From Rhizobium leguminosarum bv. trifolii WSM1325 (GTDB lineage: Bacteria > Pseudomonadota > Alphaproteobacteria > Rhizobiales > Rhizobiaceae), in the NCBI GenBank assembly GCA_000023185.1, contig CP001624.1, forward strand, positions 596,974 to 660,973: a stretch of DNA of 64,000 nucleotides, given 5' to 3'. The translations under genes were made by a program, and so were the position numbers. Below, one piece after another: positions 41,551 through 50,240 of this stretch (its first letter is position 1; the number at the start of each line of letters is the position of its first letter). The notes under the pieces were generated by a model that saw only the letters and a list, made by a program, of their open reading frames with translations, searched no databases and was not told the origin of the DNA.

Positions 41551-43956
41551 ATGAGAAGTGATCTGATCGCCCGCTACACGATCGGCGAGCCGGTCTATGA
41601 GAACGAGTTCATCGTTTATCCGGCCCAGGACAAGCGGATGGACCATGCGGTCTTCATCGTCGCGCCCGATATGGCGCTGAAACTGGACAAGGCTCGTTTC
41701 GAGCGGGTCTGGACCTCGATCAACGAGGCCAAATCGCTGACGGCGCGGCGCTTCGTCGAGATCGAGGACCTCATCCCGCCGTCGCCGGAAGACGACAATT
41801 TCTACATCGTCGAGAAGCGGCCGTCGAAAACGCTGCACCAATATCTCGACGAAACGGAAATGGTGGCTTACGAGCGCGCCGTGGAGATCGGCCGCCACAT
41901 CCTCGAGGGGCTGGCAACGCTGCACGGCGCCGGCTACGCCCACAATGCGCTGACGGACCAGTGCATCTACGTCTCCGAGGATTATTCCGGCCTGTCGGTG
42001 CGGATCGGCAACCTGCACCTGATCTCGAAGATCGGCGAACACATCATCCCGCCCTATGTGCCGGAATTCGGGGCGCCGGAAATCTATGCCAGCGGCACCT
42101 TCTCCGCCTCATCGGCACTCGATATCTACGCAATGGGCATGATCGCCTACAAGCTCTTCCTGCCGCGGCAGACCTATGCCAGCGTCTTCGACAGCGTCAT
42201 GGTCTGGGAAGACGAGCATCAGCGCGAGCAGAGCTGGAAGAACATCCATCTCGACCCTTCCAATATCTTTCCCCGCCTCGACGTGCTGATCCCAGGCTTT
42301 CCCGAGGGTCTTGCAAGTCTGGTGGAAAGGATGCTGAGCCGCGATCCAAGCGCGCGACCGCGCACGGGCGCCGATGCGCTGGGCGAATTTGCCCGGGTGA
42401 CGACAGGCATCCAGCCGATGTCGTGGGATCCGCGCGGCGGCATGCAACAGCAGCAGGACGCCCCGAAGCCGAAAAAATGGACGCCTCTCAAGATCTCCAT
42501 GATCGCCGCACTGCTCTTGATCTGCATCGGCGTCGGCGTCTTCACCATCCCGAAGCTGCTCGCCCCGGATCCGAAACTCGTCGCCGATGTCGGCACCTGG
42601 AAGAAGGAGGCAGAAAGCCGCAAGCAGAAGGCGATCGCCGCCAAGGCGCCGGAGCGTCCTTCCGGCGATCAGGCAAAGCTCGCCTATGATACCGGCGCCG
42701 CGGCGCTGACATCGGCCGATGCCCTGCTCAAGGATGAAGATTACGAAAAGGCGCTTCCGGGCTTCCAGACGGCAGCCATCAATCTCGGCAATGCGCTGAT
42801 CGGCATCTCGAAGGAGAACGCCGAGAAGGCGAAAGCTGCCGCTTCGGCCGCCGGCGGCGACAAGGCGCCAGGTTTTGCCGAGGCTGACGCCAAGATGAAG
42901 ACTGCCGCCGATGCCGCCACCGCAAAGCAGATGCATGCCGCCGTCGATGCTTATGACGCGTCGAAAACGACGTTTGACGAGCTCGCCAAGGCGCTAAGCG
43001 CGCTGACGGCAGCCGAAAAGGACGCGGCGGGCAAACGCGAAACCGTCAATCGCATCGGCGCCGGCGATAGTCCCGATGTCGCCAAGGCGACCGGGCTGAT
43101 GACCGATGCCAAGGCCAAGGCAGAGCAATGGCAGATGCCGGCCGCGACATCTGGCTATGGCGACGCTGCCAAGCTTTTCGATGCCGTCATCGCCGATGTC
43201 ATGGCGGCAAAGGACGAGGCGACGGCGCTGAAGCAGAAAGTGACCGATCTCAGCGCCTCGATCGCGACCCGTGCAGGTGCTGCCGATCCGGCGCTTGCCG
43301 CACTCGCTCCGAAGATCGGCGAGGCCGACGGCCGCTACACCGCCGAGGCCTATAAGCTCGCGGTCGTCGCCTATCAGCCGATCCTTGCCGATCTCGAGGC
43401 GCTGTCGGCGCGCGGCTTCTGCCCGGTTTCGCAGACGCTTGCCTTCGAGACCGTCCCGGCCGGAAGTTATTCGCTGGAGAATGTCCGGCTGATGACCTCG
43501 TCGATGAAGGAAATCGGCGGCATGCTCGGCGTTGCCAACGACGCCGTGAAGATCGACAAGTCCTTCTGCATGCAGACGAAGGCCGTCACCCGTGCCGAGA
43601 TGGCGGAATATTACACCGCCAATTCCGATCCCGCCGCCGCACAGGCCTATGGCGACAATCCGCAGCAGCCGGCCGACGACGTGCCGCTTGCCGTGGCGCA
43701 GAACTATACGGCCTGGCTGTCGAAGCAGCTGAACGCCCCCGTCCACCTGCCGTCGGCGACGGAGTGGATGGCAAGTGCGGCGAAGATCACCCAGGAAAAG
43801 CTGCCCGATAATGGTGATATCATCCTGCAGTGGAGCGCCACCCCCTGCGAAGCCGGCGGCAATGTCGCCTTCATGGCGCAGGAAGGCTCGACCTTCGTCG
43901 TCTGCTCCGATGCGTCGGCCGGCGGCATTTTCCGCGTCACCGCCGAATTGCGGTGA
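41551..43956 (+). CDS. Membrane protein with pseudokinase domain and C-terminal FGE/SUMF1-like region
   Basis: 801 aa from ATG 41551 (AGGGGGA 7 bases upstream). N-terminal protein kinase fold (10-285): the HRD loop is HNALTDQ (130-136) and the DFG position reads GNLHL (153-157), so catalytic residues are lost, while late motifs remain (APE at 175-177, DIYAMG at 191-196, RDPSARP at 264-270). One membrane helix at about 314-336. The outer part is a long Ala/Lys/Asp helical repeat region (365-620). The end (VPAGSYSLENVRLM; KAVTRAEMAEYYT; LPSATEWMASAA) resembles formylglycine-generating/SUMF1 domains. Likely a signalling scaffold linking cytoplasm and periplasm. Confidence 0.78.
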   Translation: MRSDLIARYTIGEPVYENEFIVYPAQDKRMDHAVFIVAPDMALKLDKARFERVWTSINEAKSLTARRFVEIEDLIPPSPEDDNFYIVEKRPSKTLHQYLDETEMVAYERAVEIGRHILEGLATLHGAGYAHNALTDQCIYVSEDYSGLSVRIGNLHLISKIGEHIIPPYVPEFGAPEIYASGTFSASSALDIYAMGMIAYKLFLPRQTYASVFDSVMVWEDEHQREQSWKNIHLDPSNIFPRLDVLIPGFPEGLASLVERMLSRDPSARPRTGADALGEFARVTTGIQPMSWDPRGGMQQQQDAPKPKKWTPLKISMIAALLLICIGVGVFTIPKLLAPDPKLVADVGTWKKEAESRKQKAIAAKAPERPSGDQAKLAYDTGAAALTSADALLKDEDYEKALPGFQTAAINLGNALIGISKENAEKAKAAASAAGGDKAPGFAEADAKMKTAADAATAKQMHAAVDAYDASKTTFDELAKALSALTAAEKDAAGKRETVNRIGAGDSPDVAKATGLMTDAKAKAEQWQMPAATSGYGDAAKLFDAVIADVMAAKDEATALKQKVTDLSASIATRAGAADPALAALAPKIGEADGRYTAEAYKLAVVAYQPILADLEALSARGFCPVSQTLAFETVPAGSYSLENVRLMTSSMKEIGGMLGVANDAVKIDKSFCMQTKAVTRAEMAEYYTANSDPAAAQAYGDNPQQPADDVPLAVAQNYTAWLSKQLNAPVHLPSATEWMASAAKITQEKLPDNGDIILQWSATPCEAGGNVAFMAQEGSTFVVCSDASAGGIFRVTAELR

Positions 43957-44227
43957 GCGGTCGGAAGCGTGGAGACTGATAGGGGGAGCGGTGTGCCGCT
44001 GACACGGGGCAAGGTAATCTGTTGCAAACCCAGAATGCGTCCATCAAGGCGACACCTGTCGACGCAGCGCGGGGCGGATCAACATAAGGTCGTAGGCGCC
44101 CTTTCTTCATCATTCGACAGCTCGCGCTCAAGGGGTGCCACTCGCAAGTTTTCAATTCCACATTTCAGAATACGCGCGTATATTGAAATTGGGACTGCAA
44201 TATCCGTGCCTTGAGGGGTCGAGGACA

Positions 44228-44539
44228 ATGTGCTGGAACACATCATCAGCATTCACGCCGGTAGGGTTTGCTTTGCGAGGCCCGGCATCTCGCAAGATCG
44301 TATGGACGCTGGGCGACGCGGCGCGTCTCCTGATCAACGACTGGCCTTGCGATGACGGCGAGGAATATGTGGCTGCAGTCAAAGCCTGCGTCGACGCATT
44401 GAGCGGCAAGATTGCCCCGGAACAATTCCGGGAAGCGCTTCTGCGTGCGGCCGATGAGGCCGGTATCGCTGCCCTATCGCTCGTGCGGCAGGGAGTGGGA
44501 GAGCGACGACCGGACCTTCCCTCAAGCGCGCAAAGATAG
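44228..44539 (+). CDS. DUF982 protein
   Basis: 103 aa. Matches the small DUF982 family abundant in rhizobia: WTLGDAARLLINDWPCDDGE followed by AAVKACVDALSGKIAPEQFR and LLRAADEAGIA. Start at ATG 44228 behind GAGGA. Function unknown; the family is often near symbiosis and mobile regions. The 271 bases upstream show no gene. Confidence 0.75.
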   Translation: MCWNTSSAFTPVGFALRGPASRKIVWTLGDAARLLINDWPCDDGEEYVAAVKACVDALSGKIAPEQFREALLRAADEAGIAALSLVRQGVGERRPDLPSSAQR

Positions 44540-44675
44540 TCCGAGCTTCGAGGGCCAACCGCCTTTCGCCGTCACGTTTGCGCCAGTTGCAAACATCGTG
44601 GCGTCTCCGACGATTTGATCGACCCTCGTTGCTTTATTGCCCGCCTCGAAATTTCTTGGCAGGGGTGTCTGGCGG

Positions 44676-44693
44676 TGGTAATAATTCCTACCA
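44676..44693. promoter_or_regulatory. Candidate ParD autoregulatory operator
   Basis: Inverted repeat TGGTA-ATAATTCC-TACCA, 20 bases before the parD start, where an antitoxin would bind to repress its own promoter. Confidence 0.4.
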
Positions 44694-44713
44694 TAAGTGC
44701 ATGGAGGTGAGTT

Positions 44714-44995
44714 ATGGCCAATGTTGAGAAGATCAGCGTCTCAGTGACGCCGCAACATGCCGACTTGCTGCGTGACGCTGTTGGAAGCGGTGCCTACGCC
44801 AGCGCCAGCGAGGTCATCCGCGAAGCGATGCGCGATTGGTCCGCCAAATGGCAGCAACGCAGCGGCGATATCGAAAAGCTGCGCGAAATGTGGGCCGAGG
44901 GCAAGGCGAGCGGAACTGCCTCGCCAGTCGATTTCGATGAGACGCTTGCGGAAGCGCGGCAGGAACTGAAGGCTGCCCGCGGACATGGCGGTTAA
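44714..44995 (+). CDS. ParD-family antitoxin
   Basis: 93-aa ribbon-helix-helix antitoxin of the ParD/CopG type: KISVSVTPQHADLLRDAVGS, then YASASEVIREAMRDW for the DNA-binding fold, and an acidic tail expected to bind the toxin. ATG preceded by GGAGGTG. The ATG of the parE reading frame overlaps its 3' end by 11 bases, the usual layout, but that toxin frame is broken. Confidence 0.85.
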   Translation: MANVEKISVSVTPQHADLLRDAVGSGAYASASEVIREAMRDWSAKWQQRSGDIEKLREMWAEGKASGTASPVDFDETLAEARQELKAARGHGG

Positions 44996-45294
44996 GCTTC
45001 TCGGACGCCGAGGCGAGAGTCGACGTCAAGCAAGTCTTCGTCGCCATAGGCAAAGAGCAGCCCCAGGCGGCCGAGCGGTATTTCCAGCAGTTCCGCTACA
45101 AGGCCGGCTTGCTTATCGATCATCCGCGTCTTGGCGAGCGCCACGCCGAGATCTTCCGCACCGCGCGGATGCTAGTCGAAGCGCCGTATGTGATCCTGTA
45201 CGAGACGCACCCCGACACGGACGAGGGCGAGGTTGATGCGGTCGAGATCATCCGCGTGGTGGATGGCCGGCGCGATCTGGCGGCGCTTTTCTAG
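44985..45294 (+). pseudogene. ParE-family toxin, apparently frameshifted near its start
   Basis: The expected start ATG 44985 gives MAVKL, typical of ParE, but within 15 bases the ParE sequence continues in another frame: FSDAEARVDVKQVFVAIGKE, RYKAGLLIDHPRLGERHAEI and LVEAPYVILYETHPDTDEGE with the conserved end IIRVVDGRRDL. No ATG or GTG exists in that second frame before 45109 (TTG). A shift between 44997 and 45000 is therefore needed to make toxin. Either a true loss-of-function change or a sequencing error. Confidence 0.65.
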
Positions 45295-45562
45295 GAATTT
45301 GAGGTGGACGAGGATAGAGGCTGTCGCACACCCTCAAAGGCGGCTTAAAATCCGTTCACACGCACGCACAGGTCCACGCACACCGGGAATCTCTATGCAA
45401 TAACTAAATAAATTCAATATGATATCGCATGATGCAACTGACTTTGAGATAAAGGTCATCGCCAGTATTCCGGCAAGTCCTTGACATCGCTACCCGGCTC
45501 GCGCGGCATCGATGATGAACAAGCCACATTTGTATGTCAGCGAGCAGCCGCAAGACTGGCGG

Positions 45563-46441
45563 TCAACGGCGCGCCGGAGGCTTCACCGCGGCCCGCCGCT
45601 GCAGCGCGAAGCGCGCTGCCGAGCAGTTGACATCGGGAACGAGATCGTAGGTCTGTTGGTAGAGGGTCAGCGCCAGCGTTTTGTTGCCGCGGTTTTCCGA
45701 GGCAAGGGCTGCGAGTGCCGTGCGCTTGTAGGCCTCGACGATCGGCTCGGCGGCCTTCGCCAGCGCGGCGTCATCAGACGGTTCGGCGGCAAGCGAAAGG
45801 GCGGCATAGGTTGCGTCGCCATCCCTGCCGACACGGCCGCCGACTGCCCCGTTGAAGCTCGCCTCCGAAACCTGGCGCATGCGTCGGGCATTCTTGATGC
45901 ATGTCGGAATGCGGCCGGCTTCCGCATTGATGCGTTCTGCCGTTGGGCCACCCTCCGCGCTGCCGCTGTCGGAGAGGATTACGTAACCGATGATGCCGAC
46001 GATGGCGAGATAGGCGACACCCATGCCGGCGAGGAAGGCCGGCTGCTTGAGGAGCGACTTTTTCGGCTTGTCGTCACCTGCCTTGGAAGCCTCCTTCTTC
46101 GGCGCCTCCTTGGCGGCGGCCTTGACGACGAACTGGAATTCGACGTCCTTGCCGAGGCGGAAGCTGTCGCCGGCTTTCAGCGAGGCCGTCTGCAGCAGGG
46201 CTTCGCCGCGCAGCATGATCGGGTTCAGCCCCATGCGGCGAATGATGAAGCCGCCGTCGCTCTGCCGCTCGATGCGCGCATGGATCGGCGCAAGGAACGG
46301 ATCGTCGACGACGATATCGGCATTACCAGCCCTGCCGATCGACATTTCCGGCCGGTCGAGCACATGGCTGCGGCTCTGGCCACCGGGACCGGTCTGCAGA
46401 AGGCTTGGTTTGTTTCCGCGAAAGAAGGAAAAAAAGGCCAT
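45563..46441 (-). CDS. FHA-domain membrane protein
   Basis: 292 aa. N-terminal FHA domain (residues 25-107): MSIGRAGNADIVVDDPFLAP with GR and the later IHARIE, and NPIMLRGEALLQTASLKAGD; the Ser usually before xxH is replaced (PFLAPIH). After a Lys/Ala linker one membrane helix (FLAGMGVAYLAIVGIIGYVI, 135-155) leads to a periplasmic helical region. Last gene of the minus-strand Tad operon, 2 bases after tadC. FHA domains bind phosphothreonine, so a Ser/Thr kinase partner is implied. Confidence 0.82.
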   Translation of the reverse strand: MAFFSFFRGNKPSLLQTGPGGQSRSHVLDRPEMSIGRAGNADIVVDDPFLAPIHARIERQSDGGFIIRRMGLNPIMLRGEALLQTASLKAGDSFRLGKDVEFQFVVKAAAKEAPKKEASKAGDDKPKKSLLKQPAFLAGMGVAYLAIVGIIGYVILSDSGSAEGGPTAERINAEAGRIPTCIKNARRMRQVSEASFNGAVGGRVGRDGDATYAALSLAAEPSDDAALAKAAEPIVEAYKRTALAALASENRGNKTLALTLYQQTYDLVPDVNCSAARFALQRRAAVKPPARR

Positions 46442-46443
46442 GA

Positions 46444-47346
46444 TCAGAACATCCCACTCGACATCATCTCGACAATTGCAGGCGCCAGTACCAGAAGCAG
46501 GATCGACACGACGATCATCATCGCCGGCATGACGATCTTGGCCTTCAGCTTTTCACTGGCCCTGTCGGCCTTTTCCCAGCGCCGGAAGCGTAGGTCGCGC
46601 GCATGTTCGCGCAACAGCTCGACGCGGTTGCTGCCCTCGACTTCGCCCTGAATGACGGCGCGGATGACGCGGATGACCTCCTCGGCGGTCATGCGGCGCT
46701 CCAGACGTTGCAACGCCTCGATCATGCCGGTGCCGAGCGCCACGTCCTTCAGCGTCTGTTCGATCTCCTCGCTCATGACAGTGCCGGGTGCGGCTTCGGC
46801 ATAAAGCCTCAGGCTTTCCGGCAGCGTCGCCTGCGCCTGCTGCGTCATGACGACCAGATCGAGGAAATAGGGAAATTCGCGCGAAATGCGTTCCTTGCGG
46901 TCCTGCGCCTTGTCGTCGGCGACGACCCAGAAATAGATCGCGGGGATCAGGCCAAGGATCAGCCCGGCCACGAGCCCGCCGATCACGCTGCCGCTGGCAA
47001 TACCGAACAGCAGGCCGAGCACGACGAAACCGAAAAGACTTAAGACCACGAGAAGCGCGATATATTCCCGCCCCGTGACGCCGCCGAAGGGCCGGCCGCC
47101 ATAGATCAATTTCTGCTCCAGCTGCGCGCCGTAATCAGCCAGGAGGGTCTCGAAATGCGTCAGCACGAATTCGACCGGCGTGCGCATGCCGATGCTATCG
47201 ACGATATTCGGCGGCGGACCATCGCCGCCTGCGGACCGGCGCACCACCTGAATGCTGCCGAGCATATCGCCTATCCACCAGACGAACAGCGCAGCGGTGA
47301 TCCCGGCAAAGACGATGGCGATCGGGGCGAGGGGTATCTGAGACAT
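46444..47346 (-). CDS. tadC: TadC-like inner-membrane platform protein
   Basis: 300-aa GspF/TadC family protein with membrane helices near residues 5-25, 95-150 and 275-295. Family features: EFPYFLDLVVMTQQAQATLP and ALQRLERRMTAEEVIRVIRA. It forms the platform with TadB on which the pilus ATPase works. Start overlaps the tadB stop (ATGA). Confidence 0.88.
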   Translation of the reverse strand: MSQIPLAPIAIVFAGITAALFVWWIGDMLGSIQVVRRSAGGDGPPPNIVDSIGMRTPVEFVLTHFETLLADYGAQLEQKLIYGGRPFGGVTGREYIALLVVLSLFGFVVLGLLFGIASGSVIGGLVAGLILGLIPAIYFWVVADDKAQDRKERISREFPYFLDLVVMTQQAQATLPESLRLYAEAAPGTVMSEEIEQTLKDVALGTGMIEALQRLERRMTAEEVIRVIRAVIQGEVEGSNRVELLREHARDLRFRRWEKADRASEKLKAKIVMPAMMIVVSILLLVLAPAIVEMMSSGMF

Positions 47347-48209
47347 CAGACCGACACCTTCATCATCGAGCGCATCCAGAAGAAACCGGTCGCGTAGAGA
47401 ATGGCGCCGACGATCGCGATGACGATGCCGATGGCGTTGCCGAACACCTTGTCGATCAGTTCCGGCTGGCCGAAGAAGATCATCAGCATCATGAACAGCG
47501 CGCCGCCATTGACGACGCGAAAGTTCATGCGCGCCTGCGACGACGAGGTCGTGATCTTCTGATCGAGCTTCCAGATTTCCTTGAAGGATTTCGACATTTC
47601 GGTCAGCGGCTCGGAGATGTCACCGCCCTGGCGGGCAAAGAGACCGAGGGCTGCATCGACCATCTTGAAGTGCAGGCTCGGCACGTTGCGGCCGTGGCGG
47701 TCGAGCGCCTCGACCAGGCCGATGCCGAGCTTCTGTTCGCGGGCGATGCGCTCGAACTCGCGCGAGGCCGGCATCTGGCCGGTATCGGCCACCGCATTGA
47801 CGGCGATGGCGAGCGGCTTGCCGGTGCGCACCGCCGAGACGATCTGGTCGACGGCATAGGGAAGCTGCGATTCGATCTGCAGCCAGCGACGCTGCAGAAA
47901 ATAACGGATCATGCCCTTGGGGAGGAAGATGGCGACCGGGATGGCGATGACGATGCCGAAGATCGGCCCGAAGATCAGCGAAATCACGATGAAGACGACG
48001 ATCGCCGTGATGCCGTAGGCAAGGATCATCGTATAGGGTGGAACGGCATCGCGCCCGAAGACCTGCGCCGCCTCGCTGGCCAGCGCAATGTCGCGTTCGG
48101 TGGCGCGCAGCAGCGGCGCCGGCCAGCGCACCGGCGCGCCCCAGACGAGCAGCCCCGCCGTCACAGCGCCGAGGGCGACCGTAAAAATCTGCAGAATGCT
48201 GATATTCAT
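47346..48209 (-). CDS. tadB: TadB-like inner-membrane platform protein
   Basis: 287-aa GspF/TadB family protein. Start at ATG 48209 (MNISILQIF, GAGGGGGAAACG upstream); the open frame further upstream is repeat DNA. Features: QLPYAVDQIVSAVRTGKPLA, EFERIAREQKLGIGLVEALD, FALFARQGG-like LGLFARQGGDISEPL, and several membrane helices. Paired with TadC. A rhizobial repeat separates it from the upstream ATPase gene. Confidence 0.88.
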   Translation of the reverse strand: MNISILQIFTVALGAVTAGLLVWGAPVRWPAPLLRATERDIALASEAAQVFGRDAVPPYTMILAYGITAIVVFIVISLIFGPIFGIVIAIPVAIFLPKGMIRYFLQRRWLQIESQLPYAVDQIVSAVRTGKPLAIAVNAVADTGQMPASREFERIAREQKLGIGLVEALDRHGRNVPSLHFKMVDAALGLFARQGGDISEPLTEMSKSFKEIWKLDQKITTSSSQARMNFRVVNGGALFMMLMIFFGQPELIDKVFGNAIGIVIAIVGAILYATGFFWMRSMMKVSV

Positions 48210-48221
48210 CGTTTCCCCCTC

Positions 48222-48323
48222 AGAGCAATTCCAGAAAAAGTGCGAAGCGGTTTTTCCGTCCGGAATTGCGTAAAAACAAAAGCTTAGAGCGGTTCTGCGT
48301 TTCCGCGAAACCTGAACCGCTCT
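48222..48323. repeat. Rhizobial palindromic repeat between tadA and tadB
   Basis: First part GCAATTCC...GGAATTGC (48225-48269), then AGAGCGGTT...AACCGCTCT (48286-48323). Its last bases fall within the stop codon of the ATPase gene (48322-48324), so the element abuts and partly forms the gene end. Confidence 0.75.
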
Positions 48324-50220
48324 AGACGAACATGTCCAGTTTTTCGATCTCGCCGTCGTCGTTGAACTCGACGAGCTCGGCGACGAAGCTCGGCAGGTAG
48401 CCGGTGAAGGCATGCACGGCCTGGCCGCCGGCACGGCCGACGAGATTGAAGATCGGCTCGACGATGATGAGGCCGGTATCCGGATCGATACCGATCACCT
48501 CCGATATTTCGGTGACGGCGCGCCGACCGTTTGCCAGGCGGTTCAGCTGCACGACAAGTTCGACCGCGGCAACGATCTGCTGGCGGATCGCCATGACAGG
48601 CAGCGAGCTCTGCCCCTGCAGCACCATCACCTCCAGGCGGGTCATCATGTCCTGCGGCGTATTGGCATGCGCCGTCGTCATCGAGCCGGCATGGCCGGTG
48701 TTCATCGCCTGCAGCATGTCGATCGCCTCGGCGCCGCGGCACTCGCCGACGATGATGCGGTCGGGACGCATGCGCAGCGCGTTGCGCACGAGGTCGCGGA
48801 TGGTGACGCTGGTCTCCGACTCCGCCGTCTTCGGCCGCGATTGAAGATAGACGACATGAATGCCGTCGAGCTGCAGTTCCGACGTGTCTTCGACGGCAAC
48901 GACGCGCTCGCCCACCGGAATGAACTGCGACAGGCTGTTCAAGAGCGTCGTCTTGCCGGAGCCGGTGCCGCCTGAGACGACGATGTTCTTGCGGGAGCGG
49001 ACGGCCGCCTCGAGGAAGGCGCGCATCGGCTCGCTGAGCGCGCCGGCGGTCACCAGTTTGCTGATATCGAGCCGCGACTTGCCGCCGAACTTGCGGATGG
49101 TGAGGCAGGCGCCCTTGACCGCCAGCGGCGGAATGACGGCGTTGACGCGAGAGCCATCCGGCATGCGGAAGTCGGCCATCGCCTCGCTCTCGTTGATCGA
49201 GCGGTTGGAATCGACGGCGATGCGCTCGATCACCTTCATCAGCTGCCGCTCATTGGCGAAGGCGAAGGGATAGCGCTCCAGCAGGCCGAATTTTTCGACG
49301 TAGATCTCGTCGTAGCGCGTCACCATGATTTCCGAGATCACGTCGAGATCCATCAGCTCGGAGATCGTTCCCCAGCGATACATCAGCTCCTCGATGCTGG
49401 AGCGCAGGTGCATATGGGCGATCTCATAGCGGTCACCGGCGTTAAAAAGCGCTTGCCTGGACTGGAAAGCTGCGCTGAAACGGGTGTCGAGCTGGGCAAA
49501 GTCCGCGCGGGTGGATTCGAAGTTGAGCTTGAGCTGCAGCGCCGAAATCAGCGCCTTGCCGACGTCGAAGAGGCGGCGATTGTCCTGCTCCTCGCGCGAC
49601 AGGCTTGCGGCATTCGACGATGCGTCGCGCCGCCCCGTTCGGGCAATGCGTTTGGCCAGCCACCGATAGACGGCGTTCTTGATGACAAGGATGACGAGAT
49701 CCTGCTGTGCTGCGTCGAGCGCCTCCTTGATGAACATGTCGAGGCGTTCGCGGATGCGGTTTCGCGTGTCCTCGCGGCCGAAATCGGCGGATTTGACGAG
49801 CCGGTCATATTGCGTGTCCTTCAGCAGACGTTCGTGGATTTCCATCTGCAGGGCGAGCACGCGTTCCTGATCGGGAAATTGCGTCACCACCTCGGCGGCC
49901 GCGGCCGGCTCGACGAGCTCGATCGTGACATTCGGCACCCAGATCGACATGCCGGCCGAGACTGCAACCGGGGTGCCGGCCCGAAGCGGCTGATCGTCGA
50001 CCCGCGTCGGGTTGCGTCCGTGATGCTGCACCGACCATCCCTGGCCGGACTTCCGCAGCACGAATTGCGGCGAAGAGACGTGGCTGCCACGCAACCGCAC
50101 GACCCCCGCGCCGGCGGGCAGCGTCAGCGTGCTGCTCTCGCCGACGAAATAGGTTTCGTTCGCCGAGAGCGGGATGACCTCTCGACCGCTGCCGTCCTCA
50201 TAGGAAATCTTCAACAGCAT
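48322..50220 (-). CDS. tadA: TadA/CpaF-type secretion ATPase with N-terminal FHA-like domain
   Basis: 632 aa. Residues 1-110 form an FHA-like beta domain (YFVGESSTLTLPAGAGVVRL; GSHVSSPQFVLRKSGQGWSV, with a glycine and SxxxF order like FHA), then the CpaF family: SVSEIM-like DLDVISEIMVTRYDEIYVEK, Walker A SGGTGSGKTTLLNSL near residue 416, VVAVEDTSELQLDG, RMRPDRIIVGECRGAEAIDM and GHAGSMTTAHANTP. It powers pilus assembly from the cytoplasm. A second, shorter TadA lies at 56646. The FHA fusion is unusual and ties it to the adjacent FHA protein. Confidence 0.85.
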   Translation of the reverse strand: MLLKISYEDGSGREVIPLSANETYFVGESSTLTLPAGAGVVRLRGSHVSSPQFVLRKSGQGWSVQHHGRNPTRVDDQPLRAGTPVAVSAGMSIWVPNVTIELVEPAAAAEVVTQFPDQERVLALQMEIHERLLKDTQYDRLVKSADFGREDTRNRIRERLDMFIKEALDAAQQDLVILVIKNAVYRWLAKRIARTGRRDASSNAASLSREEQDNRRLFDVGKALISALQLKLNFESTRADFAQLDTRFSAAFQSRQALFNAGDRYEIAHMHLRSSIEELMYRWGTISELMDLDVISEIMVTRYDEIYVEKFGLLERYPFAFANERQLMKVIERIAVDSNRSINESEAMADFRMPDGSRVNAVIPPLAVKGACLTIRKFGGKSRLDISKLVTAGALSEPMRAFLEAAVRSRKNIVVSGGTGSGKTTLLNSLSQFIPVGERVVAVEDTSELQLDGIHVVYLQSRPKTAESETSVTIRDLVRNALRMRPDRIIVGECRGAEAIDMLQAMNTGHAGSMTTAHANTPQDMMTRLEVMVLQGQSSLPVMAIRQQIVAAVELVVQLNRLANGRRAVTEISEVIGIDPDTGLIIVEPIFNLVGRAGGQAVHAFTGYLPSFVAELVEFNDDGEIEKLDMFV

Positions 50221-50240
50221 GGCTTATTCCCCCGCGACGG

